Below are positions 12,171 to 23,768 of a stretch of DNA of 64,000 nt, piece after piece. Origin of the DNA: Sapria himalayana (Eukaryota > Streptophyta > Magnoliopsida > Malpighiales > Rafflesiaceae); assembly GCA_029783825.1 (NCBI GenBank), contig JAREIK010014417.1, forward strand, positions 1,084,001 through 1,148,000, given 5' to 3'. Both the position numbers and the translations under genes were made by a program. Position 1 is the first letter of the stretch; every line of letters starts with the position of its first letter. The notes under the pieces are model-generated. The model did no database searches, was not told the DNA's origin, and worked only from the letters and a program-made list of their open reading frames with translations.

Positions 12171-12890
12171 ATGCCTAACATGACACCCTTGCACACTAGG
12201 CATGATTCGAACCCAGACTAGCTTGGGTTCATTTTAGGCTAGCCTGGATTGGCTAACTTGGTCAAAACTAGGCCGGTGTGCCGGACAGTGTTGTGCCATA
12301 TCTTTTGTGGCATGCAGGTTAGAAATGTTGTCCTGGCACAACCTGAGTGGTGCCATTGGCTAGCCCACACCTATTCAAGGCACAGTTTTGGCCATGCCGT
12401 GGGCTTGCAGGGCTACCGATTATTAAATATAATGATAACATTCCTATTTGTAATATCTCTCTTTGGATTTTTTTTTTTTAGACAAAGCTAATCATCATAA
12501 TTCTCCGAGCAATAGTATGAAATCATTAGCATCATATGTTGTTGTAGAGAAAATGGCTCAACCATAAGGTCTACTCATATATGATGAGTTGATTGCTATA
12601 ACACTAATAAGTTGACTCATCTTTTGAATGAGTAAACTTTATAATATATTTTGAGTTTGTTTTGATAATATGCCAACACATCATTTAATTATTATCAACT
12701 TAATTAGTTGGTTATGTGCTATTTTTTTATGCACAGCATGATCTTGCTCACCATGCCGTGTTGGGCTAGTGTATCGTGCAATGTGTCGTGCTTGGCACGG
12801 CACGAGATTTTAATCAGGCACTACACGGGGCCCTGATTGGGCCGAAAAAAATGGGTCGTGCTAGCACGTCACGGCCCGTTTGACCCCTAT
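12171..12890. mobile_element. Diverged hAT-derivative fragments
   Basis: GC-richer DNA of the same style as the nearby hAT copies. The right side ends GGCCCGTTTGACCCCTATA (about 12865-12884), a typical end of the family. A possible matching left end is TTGGTCAAAACTAGGCC at about 12258-12274. Another end-like piece, CATGACACCCTT, lies at 12179. The interior is interrupted by AT-rich sequence (12430-12720). No target duplication found, so this is probably more than one degraded copy. Confidence 0.5.
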
Positions 12891-12947
12891 AAACCAACTG
12901 AGTTGTAGATATAATTAAATGAGTCACAATATGAAAAATAATTATAT

Positions 12948-12948
12948 G

Positions 12949-12982
<34 letters not shown>

Positions 12983-13089
12983 TTAAAATACAATATTTGT
13001 CACACATCATCTGCAAGTTGAAGCAAACGAGAATAATTAAATTTTATTCTGAAATAAATTAAATATAATATATAAACATACACAACCAT

Positions 13090-13133
<44 letters not shown>

Positions 13134-13671
13134 CATTGTATATATATGTATGTGTGGACACTCACACAGAACAATATGCCTATATAAATACAAACATCAA
13201 TATATGAGTGTTGTATATATTTATGCATATTTGTTGCTATCTAAATATAGACAACATTATATACACATGCTTATACTGTCATTTATAGATACATAGTGGC
13301 AATATTTTAAGGTTTTCATGGCTTAGGCGAAGGGCATATTCAGGTCTATGGTATTGAAAATATTAAAACCTAAATTTTGTATATTTTAGTGTTTTTTTTT
13401 TTTTGTAATTATGCAAATATTTGTAAATATTATAAGTGCATATGACCATAATGTATTATTTTTCATCTGTTCTATGACCTTTGTTGAAGATGTCTCTTTT
13501 AAATTAACTTTAGACCATTTGTGATCGTTGCTTGTTTTAGAAAATAATTATAAAGCTGCTCAAGGGGCATTGTAATTCAATGGATGTCTACTCAAACATG
13601 GTAAGAACAATCTCTGATTTTCTGCTTATAAAATGATTTTCTTCTATTCTCATGCATGTCTCTCTCTCTCT

Positions 13672-13720
<49 letters not shown>

Positions 13721-13780
13721 CACATATATATGTACAATCATGTTCATGTGTTTCACATGTATCCTCCATCGTACTATAGA
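12948..13780. repeat. TA and CA/TA microsatellites in AT-rich DNA
   Basis: (TA)n at 12951-12980, (CA)n(TA)n at 13095-13133, and (CT)n(TA)n(CA)n at 13661-13730. No gene between them; an open frame at 13656-13886 is simply translated microsatellite. Confidence 0.85.
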
Positions 13781-13846
13781 TAATATTTGTGAATATTATA
13801 TATACATGTATCCACATTTGGTCGTGTACATCTATATATGCATTTT

Positions 13847-14343
13847 CTGTGTGTGTGTGTGTGTGTGTGTGTCTGAGAGTATGTGACTATGAGTGAGTGA
13901 GTGTGTGTGTGTGTGTCTCAGAGTGTGTGACTAAGTATGAGTGTGTGTGTGTGTGGGAGAGAGAGAATGCATGTGAGAGCGAGTGTGTGAATGTGAGAGA
14001 GAGAGAGAGAGAGTGTGTGTGTGTGTGTGTGAATGTGTGTATAAGAGTGTGTGAATGTGTGTCTGAGAGTGTGTGACTGAGTGTGAGTGTGTGTCTCAGA
14101 GTGTGACTATAAGTGTGTGTCTCAGAGTGTGACTATAAGTGTGTGTGTGTGTGTTTGTGTGAGTGTGTATGAGAGAGAGAGAGTGCATGTGAGAGCAAGT
14201 TGGTGAATGTGTGTGTGAGAGAGAGAGAGAGAGTGTGTGTGTGTGAATGTGTGTGTGAGTGTGTGGGTGTTGAGTGTGTGTGTGTGTCTGAGTGTGTGTG
14301 AGTGTGTGTGTGTGTGTGTAAAAGAGAGTGTGTATGTGTGTAA
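13847..14343. repeat. Long GT / GTGTGA / GAGA complex microsatellite
   Basis: Nearly 500 bp of GT runs interspersed with GAGAGA and with partly periodic phrases such as GTGTGTCTCAGAGTGTG and GTGAGTGTGTGTGTG. It continues on the other side of the MITE at 14721-14800, showing that the MITE landed inside the array. The large open frames on both strands are low-complexity Cys/Val or His/Thr strings and are not genes. Confidence 0.92.
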
Positions 14344-14717
14344 GAGCAACTCCAATGGGAGATGCCAAAAAAGGGGTGCCAAATGTTATTTTACAAACTT
14401 GAACAGTATTTGTAGCACCCCTAAATATATGTTTGCTTTAATGGTAGGTGCCAAAATAAGGTGCTATTTTAATAATTAAAAGTTTTTTTTTCAACCTATG
14501 AGAAATATTCTTTGAGATGCACAGTAGTCATAACTGTTATTTTGCATCATCTATATTCTCTCTCCAAGGTTGCCAAATATGGCACCCCAAGACAATTGAT
14601 GACATTTTGTCACCTCTTATACCAATTCTATTGGAGTAAGATTTTTTTATTGTTTGGGTGTCATTTTAGTGGTTATGGAGATGGTACCCCTTATAGCAAC
14701 TTCCATTGAAGTTGCTC
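14344..14717. mobile_element. PIF/Harbinger-type MITE, 374 bp
   Basis: The left end GAGCAACTCCAATGGGAGAT pairs with the right end CCATTGAAGTTGCTC. It is flanked by TAA target duplications (14341-14343 and 14718-14720), as expected for PIF/Harbinger elements. The terminal 100-150 bp on each side resemble the ends of the 1.8 kb element at 23769-25602 in reverse orientation, with the same GGGGTGCCAAATNTTATTTT and CCAAGGTTGCCAAAT-type blocks. So it is an internally deleted relative. Confidence 0.85.
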
Positions 14718-14720
14718 TAA

Positions 14721-15860
14721 GAGTGTGTGAGTGAGAGTATGTGAATGTGTGTGTGCGTGTGTGCATGTGCATGTGCACGTGCGTTTGTGCGTGCATGTGT
14801 GTTAATATCCAATGTTTGGTGGCTCATTGTTACCAATTGGCAGTGCAAAAGGTTGGTTGTGAAGTATGGGCCTCAGATTATACTGTATGTAGTGAATTTT
14901 CTGCAAACCGCAGATATTTGCAGCAAATTGCCTGCCTGCCACTCTTACTAATGATATTTCACCCTAATGTTGTATTGCAAAATAATACGTATGTGATGTG
15001 TAAGTATTGTCTATATTTGTGATATTCGTCTGTAAGTATAGCAGCTACTTGTAAGTGAGGGTCACGATCTGTTGTCTTATTTTTAGCATACGAATAATAA
15101 TTTTTATTTTTTTATTTTTTGTGGATTTGTGGTATAAATTGTTTCAATACTAATTAAGGAAACAAACTTGTAACATGGCCACAAAGGTAATAAAAAACTA
15201 TTATTTTGCCATATATAAATAATAAAAATTATTGTTGTGCTGTTATTAATTTGGTAATGAAGAATTATTTTTCAAAAAAAAAAATTAATTAATTAAATGC
15301 ATGTTTGTTACCACAGCGTGATGTGCACTATTTTTTTTTTTACATTTACAATAATTATCTTTTCTTTTCTTTAAAAAAATTATTAATTAATTTAAATACT
15401 AAAAATTGTGACCAAAATTATATGATGAATTTGAATTCGCCTTTTTTTTGGCACATATCTTGTCAAACACACGAGATTAAATTTCTATATATTGAAAATA
15501 TATACTTTTAATAAAATAAAATTTATATTATTTAAAACTAATTATATTAAATCTTAATTTTAAATGAATAATCCAAATTAATCAAATGTGCACAATAAAG
15601 CATTTAAAATTTAATTTATACTATATATATATATATATATATATTACACGTTATCATTTCGCAATATTAAAATTTAATTTTCTATATTGTTTTGCAGGCG
15701 CAAAACAATATAGAAAAAAATATATATAATAATGATAACTAAAAAATCAAAAATTAAAATAATAATTATATATTAATTTATTATTTTTAAAATAGAAGTC
15801 AAATCAAATAGAAAACAGTCTTCCCAATTCAGATATCCTGCAAACTCTTATGATCAAAGT
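14721..15860. other. AT-rich intergenic, nothing coding recognised
   Basis: After the GT-rich tail of the microsatellite (to about 14800) there are AT-rich sequences with a (TA)n run near 15623-15643. A short palindrome, TATTGTTTTGCAGGCGCAAAACAATA, can be read in two halves at 15686-15711. No conserved protein motif was seen. Confidence 0.45.
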
Positions 15861-15896
15861 TGCACTAATAAAATAAGAATTTGATTTTCGCAAGAA

Positions 15897-16380
15897 TTAG
15901 CTAAAACAAAATTTAAATACCCAATAAATCACAAGAACAAAAGATTTAAGAGGGAGAGCTTCATGGGTCAGCTCAATTGTTAGATGGAGGGTTGATCTTG
16001 CAGTTTGAGTGGTGACTGGTGCCAAGGAGTTCAAATAAAGATCTGAGGGTTGATCTTTGGGTTCTGCTTCAATTGGAAGGCGGATGTGGCCACCCACATG
16101 CCGCATTAGGTCGATGCCAGGCGAGGCAGTCTCTTTCATTCTGATGAGCTTCCATTTCCGAACCACATGCATTACACGACGAATGGTGCTGTGACTTGAG
16201 AATCCAAGCCCCACGTGGGAAGGGAAGTGTTTGGATAACATCGGCCTCCTCGGGGCAGATGATGGCGAGATGAGAACGTGCCCCCGGTGTCAAAGAGATG
16301 GAAATGTGACTGTTCTTGATTCAGCTTTCTTGTGGAAGAAGCCAAGAAGAGTTGTCCATGAGACTCTTCTTCTTCAAAAA
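15897..16380 (-). other. GC-richer segment with a 114-codon open frame, unknown
   Basis: This stretch has balanced base composition, unlike the AT-rich DNA on both sides. On the minus strand it contains an open frame of 114 codons (15897-16241) overlapping one of 74 codons (16069-16293) in another frame. The first includes MHVVRKWKLIRMKETA and GGHIRLPIEAEPK. I do not recognise a family, domain, signal peptide or membrane segment. It could be an exon or processed fragment of a host gene, or part of an unrecognised transposon. There is no clear promoter or splice context. Confidence 0.25.
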
Positions 16381-16829
16381 TAATGGCCCTGGTTTTTTGC
16401 TTTTTCTTTTTTTAAAGAAAACAAAACGACTCGGATTCACGTGGGTTGTATAAAGTGAACCTTGTTTCTGTATTCAACTTTGTAATGTTGATGCCTATCA
16501 GCAATGCATAAAGAAGAATGATTACGTGAGTCTCGTTTCTAATTCATGCGTTTTTTTGACCTAAAGCTAAACCTAAACTCAACTAAATTTGGCCATGAAA
16601 CTAACTTAGGAAAAACCTCATTGAAAATAGGTCTTATCTATTCTATTAGGACTCCCAATGAAATGATAGTAGAATCATTACGGGTCTCCTAAATAGGCTC
16701 CCTCTTGAAATTCTAGTTCAAAAAAAAAAAAAAAAAAAAAAATTTACAATTACAAGTTGCACTTTGCTAAAATGGTTGCTCATCATGTAATAGTATACCT
16801 CTAGAGGATTTAGTTGGAAGAGATGAACT

Positions 16830-17010
16830 CAAGGTTGTAGAGTGATCTTATATTAGAGATCATACCCAGTGCACAAGGCTCTTATTTAGAGTGAACTCTA
16901 GGAGAGATTAATGTATCAATAAGCTTACAACTAAAAATAAGAGATGATGTGTCTTATGAGTCTCGAACTTGATATCTACAATCGTTGAATAAAAATATAT
17001 GTTATCATAC
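16830..17010 (-). mobile_element. SINE-like element related to the 300-bp array units
   Basis: On the minus strand, ATCAAGTTCGAGACTCATAA (plus 16957-16976) resembles a pol III B box. Downstream follow ATTAATCTCTCCTAGAG and GAGCCTTGTGCACTGGGTAT. The same order of blocks (B box-like, ATTAATCTCT, GAGYCTTGTGTATTGGGTAT) occurs in every unit of the tandem array at 1135-5545. Boundaries are uncertain and there is no target duplication. Confidence 0.5.
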
Positions 17011-17166
17011 AAATGTATGATCTCTAATATATGTATGAAACATGATGATTTCCTAAGTGATTACTCATTCTAATACTATTTTCACAAAATTACTTTTAAT
17101 TTTTGTGTTTTTATGAGATTTTGTGTGTTAGTGTTTGTGTAATCTTGTACAAAAACTCACTCTAAA

Positions 17167-17350
17167 TTTTTTTTTTTTTTTTGGAAACCAAGAGCTTTAT
17201 GGCCCACTTATGTGGACCCCTACATCCCCTTGGGCCCCTGGAGAACCGAGCAGGTAAGAAATATCTCCAGTACCCCCCATCAGTGAAACTTGAACTCGTG
17301 ACCTCCTAGACATTGCCAAGAGTCCCAACCAGCTAAGCTCCTTATGAGAG
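17167..17350 (-). mobile_element. tRNA-derived SINE with poly(A) tail
   Basis: Read on the minus strand: a pol III A box TAGCTGGTTGGG (plus 17324-17335), a B box GGTCACGAGTTCAAGTTTC (plus 17284-17302) at the usual distance, a body rich in GGGCC/GGGG motifs, and a terminal A run of 16 (the T run at 17167-17182). This is the canonical order of a plant SINE. The flanking direct repeat is not clear, so the 5' end is placed approximately at 17350. Confidence 0.75.
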
Positions 17351-20300
17351 GGGTAAGATAGAGTTCTTATAAGATCTAGTGTGTTAGTGATCAGAGAAAA
17401 TAAATGAGCAAAGGTTAAATAATTAAAATTTTTGGAGGACTAGATTAGTCCTTTCACCTAGATCAAACTCATTTCATAATCTTCAAGCTAAGCCCAAAGG
17501 AGATTATGACTTATTGATGAAATGGAGTATCTTTTTTTGTTTTTTTTTCATAAAAAATACTTTATTGTGTTGTGGGGGTGTTAGTCCCAATGTCCTCACA
17601 ATTGAGCATGTGCTCCATGACGACACAATTGACCTCTCACAACATCATTTTCATGTGAGGTCTCCAACTCATTTCTCTCATGTTTGATCCAAATATTATG
17701 CAATAGTCCTTAAAATCATTCAATATGTGATCATTTTAATTAGAATCAATATAATAAAGATGCCCAAAGAAAAAAAAATCTACTTGGTAAGGATGGGTTT
17801 TCAGAACACTATTCACATCATGACATCTCAGACTCAAACCCTAGTAATGAACATGAGTGTCATTCACCATGCAATTATCCCATGTTATTTATATACAAGT
17901 AAAACAAAAAAAAAACACGTGATATGTAATTTAAATCATTTATGATCTCTTTTTCACATGCTCAAATCAGATCAGACGCATCCCTCTATTCTTATCCTAT
18001 AAAGGTAAAATGTCAAGATATTTCTTATCCCTCTCATTTTAATTGTTGTTTCAAAATTTGGCATACATTTATCTTTACATACATATAATATATTCTATTA
18101 TCTTATGAGTTTCTTTCTTTTCTTTTTTTTTTTTTTGTATAAGTCTAGTATTTTTGAACCATAAAGTATGAATGGCACTTGCACATGAAAACCATGATGG
18201 AAAATTTTGCACATATAATTCATTTATTAGGTGATCCACCCTAAGCAAGATGGGCATCTTCAAGATAAAAACAAATCTTGGAAAAAAATGTCTCCTGATA
18301 AATAATATTTTAAATATATATTTAATCGATAAATATTAATTTTACTTGCACACAATCTGTATGAAAATAATATTCATATCATGATAAATTGTAATTAAAA
18401 CTCCAATAATAATCGCCCTTTCATGTTGTCTAATAAATGATTAGACATTTTTTTAGCGTTGTTTTTAATTGATTTTCAAATTATTCAATATAGCGTAAAT
18501 ATGGTGATATTTCAATAATATTTCATTTTCATTCTAAGTGTTTATTATTGATGATTACAAAGATTATGATGATAAAAAGTGTGAGACATCATTTGATGAT
18601 TATCTCCATGTTAGAGATCAATAATGTTCAAATATTTGTGATTATTTTTCATTTTATGCTTTGCGTGTTCATTATATATTTATATACTTGAGGAAGCTAG
18701 ACATTTATCCGATAATAATCAAATATAATTAGGGAATCTAATCTGTATGATTATTGTGATGTAATTCGAAGCAATTCTAAGGCACCTAATGATATTTGAT
18801 ACTTTTCAATATTATTTCGTCATATTGATTTCATGATAATTATATTAGTTTTTTTAAACAATATGAAAAGTTTTTAATATATTTTAAAGTTTTTTGAGAT
18901 AGTTCAATGAAATTTGGTGGGACTCATATAGGTTTGATGCCATTGAAAGTATTCAATGTCATTTGATATTTTCTGATATGTTCGAGATTTTTTTTTTTTT
19001 TTTGATTTGAATTTGATGAACTGGATTTCATGATATTAGTAATGCTTTTCTGTGTATTTTCATAGATTTTGATCGATTTTTATAATTTTCAATAGCATTC
19101 GATTAAGTTCATTGTCATCAATGACGTAGATGAATGATGTCTCCTCGACTCATTTTGATGGTTTTTGATATGTATTAGTTGATGTAAATGCAATGATATT
19201 CACTATTTTTTTTTCCTGTGAGGCATCATATTATTTGATATAGTTTGATATTTTCAATAATATATAATGATTATTCGATGATACTTGGATATGTTTGAAG
19301 AATTGGATATTATCAATTCATTTTCAATATACTATTATGATATTTGTTAATTTTTGATTCTTTTTTATATGTGATAACAATGTACATTATACAAAACTTG
19401 CCTGTAATTTGTTAATGAAAATATATTTTTTTTTTGAGAATATTTGATGATAATTTGATTTTGTTTGATAATTTTAAATTATCATATTTAACTCTATATT
19501 CATCGATGTTTTTTTTTTTTTTGATATTATTCAATGAGTTTTAATGATATTTAATTATTTTCTATGTTTATTCAATGATTCAAAAATTATGTTTCATAAT
19601 AACTCAATTATATTCAATATTAGAATTTTGATTAAATATGGCTTTCTTACTTTTGTGGATGTATAAGATAATTATTCCTATTAAAGATTGCTCTCCAGAT
19701 AGATTATATGACAACTGGTGTGCAAAGATAGAAAAGATAAAGAAGAAATTTAAGAAAATTTATCAATTATAAAACATGTGTGCATCCTTACCAATATCTT
19801 TATTATTCATTAATTTCCATTCATATTTGAATTGATTGAGTTTATGTTGATCATATGTTTGAACATTGATAAATAATTGATGATTGAAGGCTTGTGTTAT
19901 GGTGTACTAAATGAAGTCTTGAAAGTAAAATTAATAGAGTTGAAATAAATATTTATGACATATAATCGAAAGTGAATGTTTGAAAGTTAGATATCTACCA
20001 TTTTATTGAAGGTTTTTTGATGGCCAGGCATCCAAAGAAATTAGTTAACATGACTTTTTTTCATTGTAGATAATGAGGTATAACTTGCATATAATTTTAA
20101 TTATCATAAAGTTCTCAATTGAAAAAATGAAACTTGGTGGATAAAAATGTAGTGCTCGTGGATGATGATTTAGTTGGCAAATTTGTTTTGTAAAATAATA
20201 TGTTGGAGCTCAATTAAAATTTCAACCATAAAAGAGCCAACTAAGTTTTAATAAAATAACATAAATTTTTTGTTCATATTCGAATGTTTGAGTTCTACTA

Positions 20301-20554
20301 TTTTCAATGTCAAATTATTATTAAATTTATTTTAGGTGTTTGTAGATTTTGTTCAAAGAAAATTTTATATCACAGGGAAGATGAGTTATTTTATAATGCC
20401 TTTAACATAGCACTACACATTTATGGATGAGTGGTTTGAATTGGCAATTTGAGCTAGGCTATCTTGTCTAGCTAGAAACCTACCTTATTTTTCTAGTGTC
20501 ATGGCCAAATCATTTTGCTAGACCATGTTCCAAGCGAAACTTAGAATGATATGG
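17351..20554. other. AT-rich intergenic with degenerate TTTGATGATATT repeats
   Basis: No gene recognised. From about 18450 to 19640 the sequence is enriched in diverged variants of TTTGATGATATT, TTCAATAATATT and GATTTTTGATAT, without a fixed period. Similar words in the opposite strand recur at about 28640-28800, and in the same strand at 63780-63950. Short poly(T) runs at 18992-19005 and 19508-19522. Confidence 0.5.
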
Positions 20555-20978
20555 TGTCACGGTATATACATTTTGGTAGTATGACTCAACCCAAATTTAG
20601 AATGTAATGGACCCTTCCTTGTTATGGATACTAGAAGATTCCAAAAAGTCCCATATTATCAAAGGAAAGCCCAAGAATATCTTTAGGCCCGAGATCAATT
20701 GATATTCAAGAGTTTTCTAAAAATTTGTTTTTGATAGCATGATCTTGACTCTTAATGTAGGAGGCTCTCGCTATACAATGAAGCCTTTTCTTACTTGTAA
20801 TTGTTGAAAGTTCTTGAATAATTTGTGAATTATTTTCTCTTTCTCTCTAAGAGTTTCTCTCTCTTGTGTGACTTGTTTGTGTAATTCTATTGCATGAAAC
20901 AAAGTTAGATTTAACTTAGACTCATGTGGAGAGCAATTCTTCTCCACAAAACTATACTAAGATTTGTGTTCTATCACA
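20555..20978 (+). repeat. Putative 5' LTR of a Ty3/gypsy element
   Basis: It begins TGTCACGGTATATACA and ends CTATCACA. It contains a pyrimidine-rich region (TTTTCTCTTTCTCTCT, about 20835) and TTCTCTCTCTTGTGTGA. It is followed two bases later by TGGTATAGTAAAGT (20981-20994), a diverged initiator-methionine tRNA primer binding site (usual form starting TGGTATCAGAG). No second LTR copy was found, so the boundary at 20555 is tentative. Confidence 0.5.
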
Positions 20979-21059
20979 AATGGTATAGTAAAGTTGTTAT
21001 TAGTGAAATCAATTTTAGTAATTAATAACTTTGTTCTTGATATTTATGATGCAAAGGGA

Positions 21060-22690
21060 AGAGGGAAGAGGGAAGGATACTAGTTTGAAGAATTTTATGT
21101 CCTCTGTTGAACCTTATTTGGTTATAGCAAATATGACTATTGGAGAAATATGACATAGTTCATGGGATATCAAAGATGACACCAAAGGCTTGCTCTTCAT
21201 GAAGGATAAACATAGGGATGGGATGGAAAACACCCTCGGTGTTATAATGGAGATGCTTACCCAAAAGAATGTTGTCTTAGAAATTATTATGGTATTCATA
21301 CAATAAGAGATGGAAGGGTTAAGAAGAAGGCTTTTAACTTGAATAAGAATAATAGAAGATGATGGGTGTGCTACACCATCCACGCCTCGATCAAATATTC
21401 TCAAGCAAAAGGAATTTTAAGGCATATGATTGGAAAAAGATGTTAAATTTCTTTGAGGGATAGAATCATACTTTTGAGTAATAAATATCATTATAGATGT
21501 AATCAAGGTTATTACTGCCTCCATATATTTTGTGGATATAGCACTCATTTGGTGGTGTTGGAGAAGTGGTGAAATGAGGTGCAATGATACTCCTATTAAC
21601 ACTTAAGAGAACTTTAAGAAGAGGTTCCATCGATAATTTATGTAGAATATGCAGTGAATGAAATGAGAGCAACATTATTAAGGCTCACACAAGGTGAAGA
21701 AGTATGAGAAAATGTATAGGAATTTTTTGAGCCGATGTACCATATTTATCACATTGGCAAAAGGAAGACACTTTTCCTTTTTATGGATAGTCTAAAATCA
21801 TAAAAAAAATAGGAGCTACAAAGAAAATATATTCAAATTTCATTCAGGCCATATCAATAGTAGAATCCTTGGTTGAATTCAAGAAATCAGAACAATAAAA
21901 ATCTTCTAGAAACAAAGATGAAAGTAAAAAGGACAAACAATTCAAGGACAATAATGAGAAATTTTTTCACCACAAAGAAAGAATTGCTCAAGTTAGAAAA
22001 CTATCATTAATATGCTTATATCTATTCGATCACACAAAATACATGACTGACTAAGTAGTGGAAAATTATCCACATTTACCATGGTGATGAAGGATATAAA
22101 GAATAAGCTACTAGACATGGCTCAATTATGTTGAATTTCATCACCATTGAGAAGATAAGTAAGCAAAATGGATTGTTCATAGATATTATCATAGCTGGCC
22201 ATAGGATCACCTCTCTAATTGACACTAGAGAATCAAATATTTTCCTTTCTGATGATACTACAAAGAAGCCACACTTGGCTATAACCAAAAAAATAAAAGG
22301 ATGGATCAAAACCATAAAATTGAAGGAAGTCCCAACTATTGGAGAAGCACATGGTTGCAATGTAAATTGAGAAGGGAATGGAAATTATTAAGATAATTCC
22401 TTTTGATAGTTATGATTGTATCATTAGACTAGATTTTCTCGATTAGGTCAATACACTCGTGGTATTATTTGTCAATTGTTTATGCATCATTAATTTTAAA
22501 TGTCAATTTATCATTCCGATAAGAAGATAAATGATAAAACTCATGAATATAATTTTGACAATTCAACTATCTAAAAGAGTAAAGTAGGATGAAATAACTT
22601 AATTTGCCTCTTTAAAATATCATGTGACTAGGGAACAAGAATATGAGATTCCAAGGGATGTTCAAGAACTCTTAGAGTCATATGGAGATA
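21060..22690 (+). pseudogene. Ty3/gypsy gag-protease remnant
   Basis: Plus-strand translation shows a degenerate gag (around 21540-21850: FKKRFHR then RNFLSRCT) and, in the open frame 22128-22370, a retropepsin-like block LIDTRESNIFLS. In that block the catalytic D-T-G/S-type triplet reads D-T-R, which would abolish activity. A later block, DSYDCIIRLDFLD (about 22400-22440), has the spacing of the second conserved region of such proteases. DVQELLESYGDI at about 22660 matches the linker before RT. Frameshifts and stops are common throughout. Confidence 0.65.
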
Positions 22691-22699
22691 TCATATCTA

Positions 22700-23768
22700 T
22701 TAGAGTTATATATACTAAAAGTTATTTTATTATTATGAATGTTTATTTTATTTCAAATAAATGTCTATTACTTTTATTTTTATGAGAATCTAAATGAGTT
22801 ATATTTGTATTCAAATACTATGCATGTGTCCTTTTTATAGTACATAGACAATAATTTAGTGCGTAGAGTTTGGCTTATATATGTAATATCTAATCATCTA
22901 TTCTTATAAAATATAAGTCATTTGTTCATTGTCTACATGGAATTTGACACATCATTGATAAAATTGTAGCACAATGCTTCAGTAGGTCTGTATTGACTTT
23001 GAGGAATGTTAAAGTTTTAACTTTTTGTACGGATACACTTATGTGTATTAAACATGATCAAATTGGGATAATTATTTTATACTAACATATTAAATAATTA
23101 ATATCTTATGGTTATTATGAATATTATTACTCTTAATCTCGAAATAATTAATAAACATTTATATTTATTGTTAGTTATTTTGATTCACAAAGAGAGATTT
23201 TGGTGTACCAATAACTTTGTTGAGTCAGATAACTATAATAATTTTATGATAAATATTAATTATTAATAGAATTTATGTCCTATTAATTAGATTAATGATA
23301 CTTTCTTCAAGAAACTTAAGTTTTAATTATGTCAAACCTTATAAGTAAATTTTAATTCAACATATTAAATAAATTAAGTGAAAGGTCTCAATGTAACAAT
23401 CATATATTGATTAAATAAAATTGTCAGTAATTTAATTTAATCAGGGGGTATATGCAACCATAATATGGGGAGATTAATAAGTAATTAATAATATATGGCT
23501 CGGATTATAATTTTGAATAAATGAGAAAGTATAAAATATAATTTTTTAGTAGACTAAATTATAATTAATATAAATGAGTTCATATATTAAAATTGGGAGC
23601 CTAAAATTTTATTTTTAGCCTTTAGGTCTCTATCATACCCATCACATAAATCATAATTTATAACAACCTTTTATTTCCTTTTTTTAAGTAAAGTTACTTT
23701 GTGACTAGAAAAGTATGGCTATCAAATTAATATATGAAAAGAAAAGAAGTCACTCTCTATAATTTTTA
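22700..23768. other. Unassigned AT-rich insert between gypsy protease and Harbinger element
   Basis: The gypsy frame stops near 22700 and resumes only after 25800. The Harbinger element accounts for 23769-25602, leaving about 1.07 kb with no coding similarity here. It could be another insertion, such as a solo LTR, but I find no matching ends. Confidence 0.4.

Noticed and set aside
14096..14382. His/Thr-rich minus-strand and Cys/Val-rich plus-strand open frames
   Set aside because: Translated GT/GTGA microsatellite.
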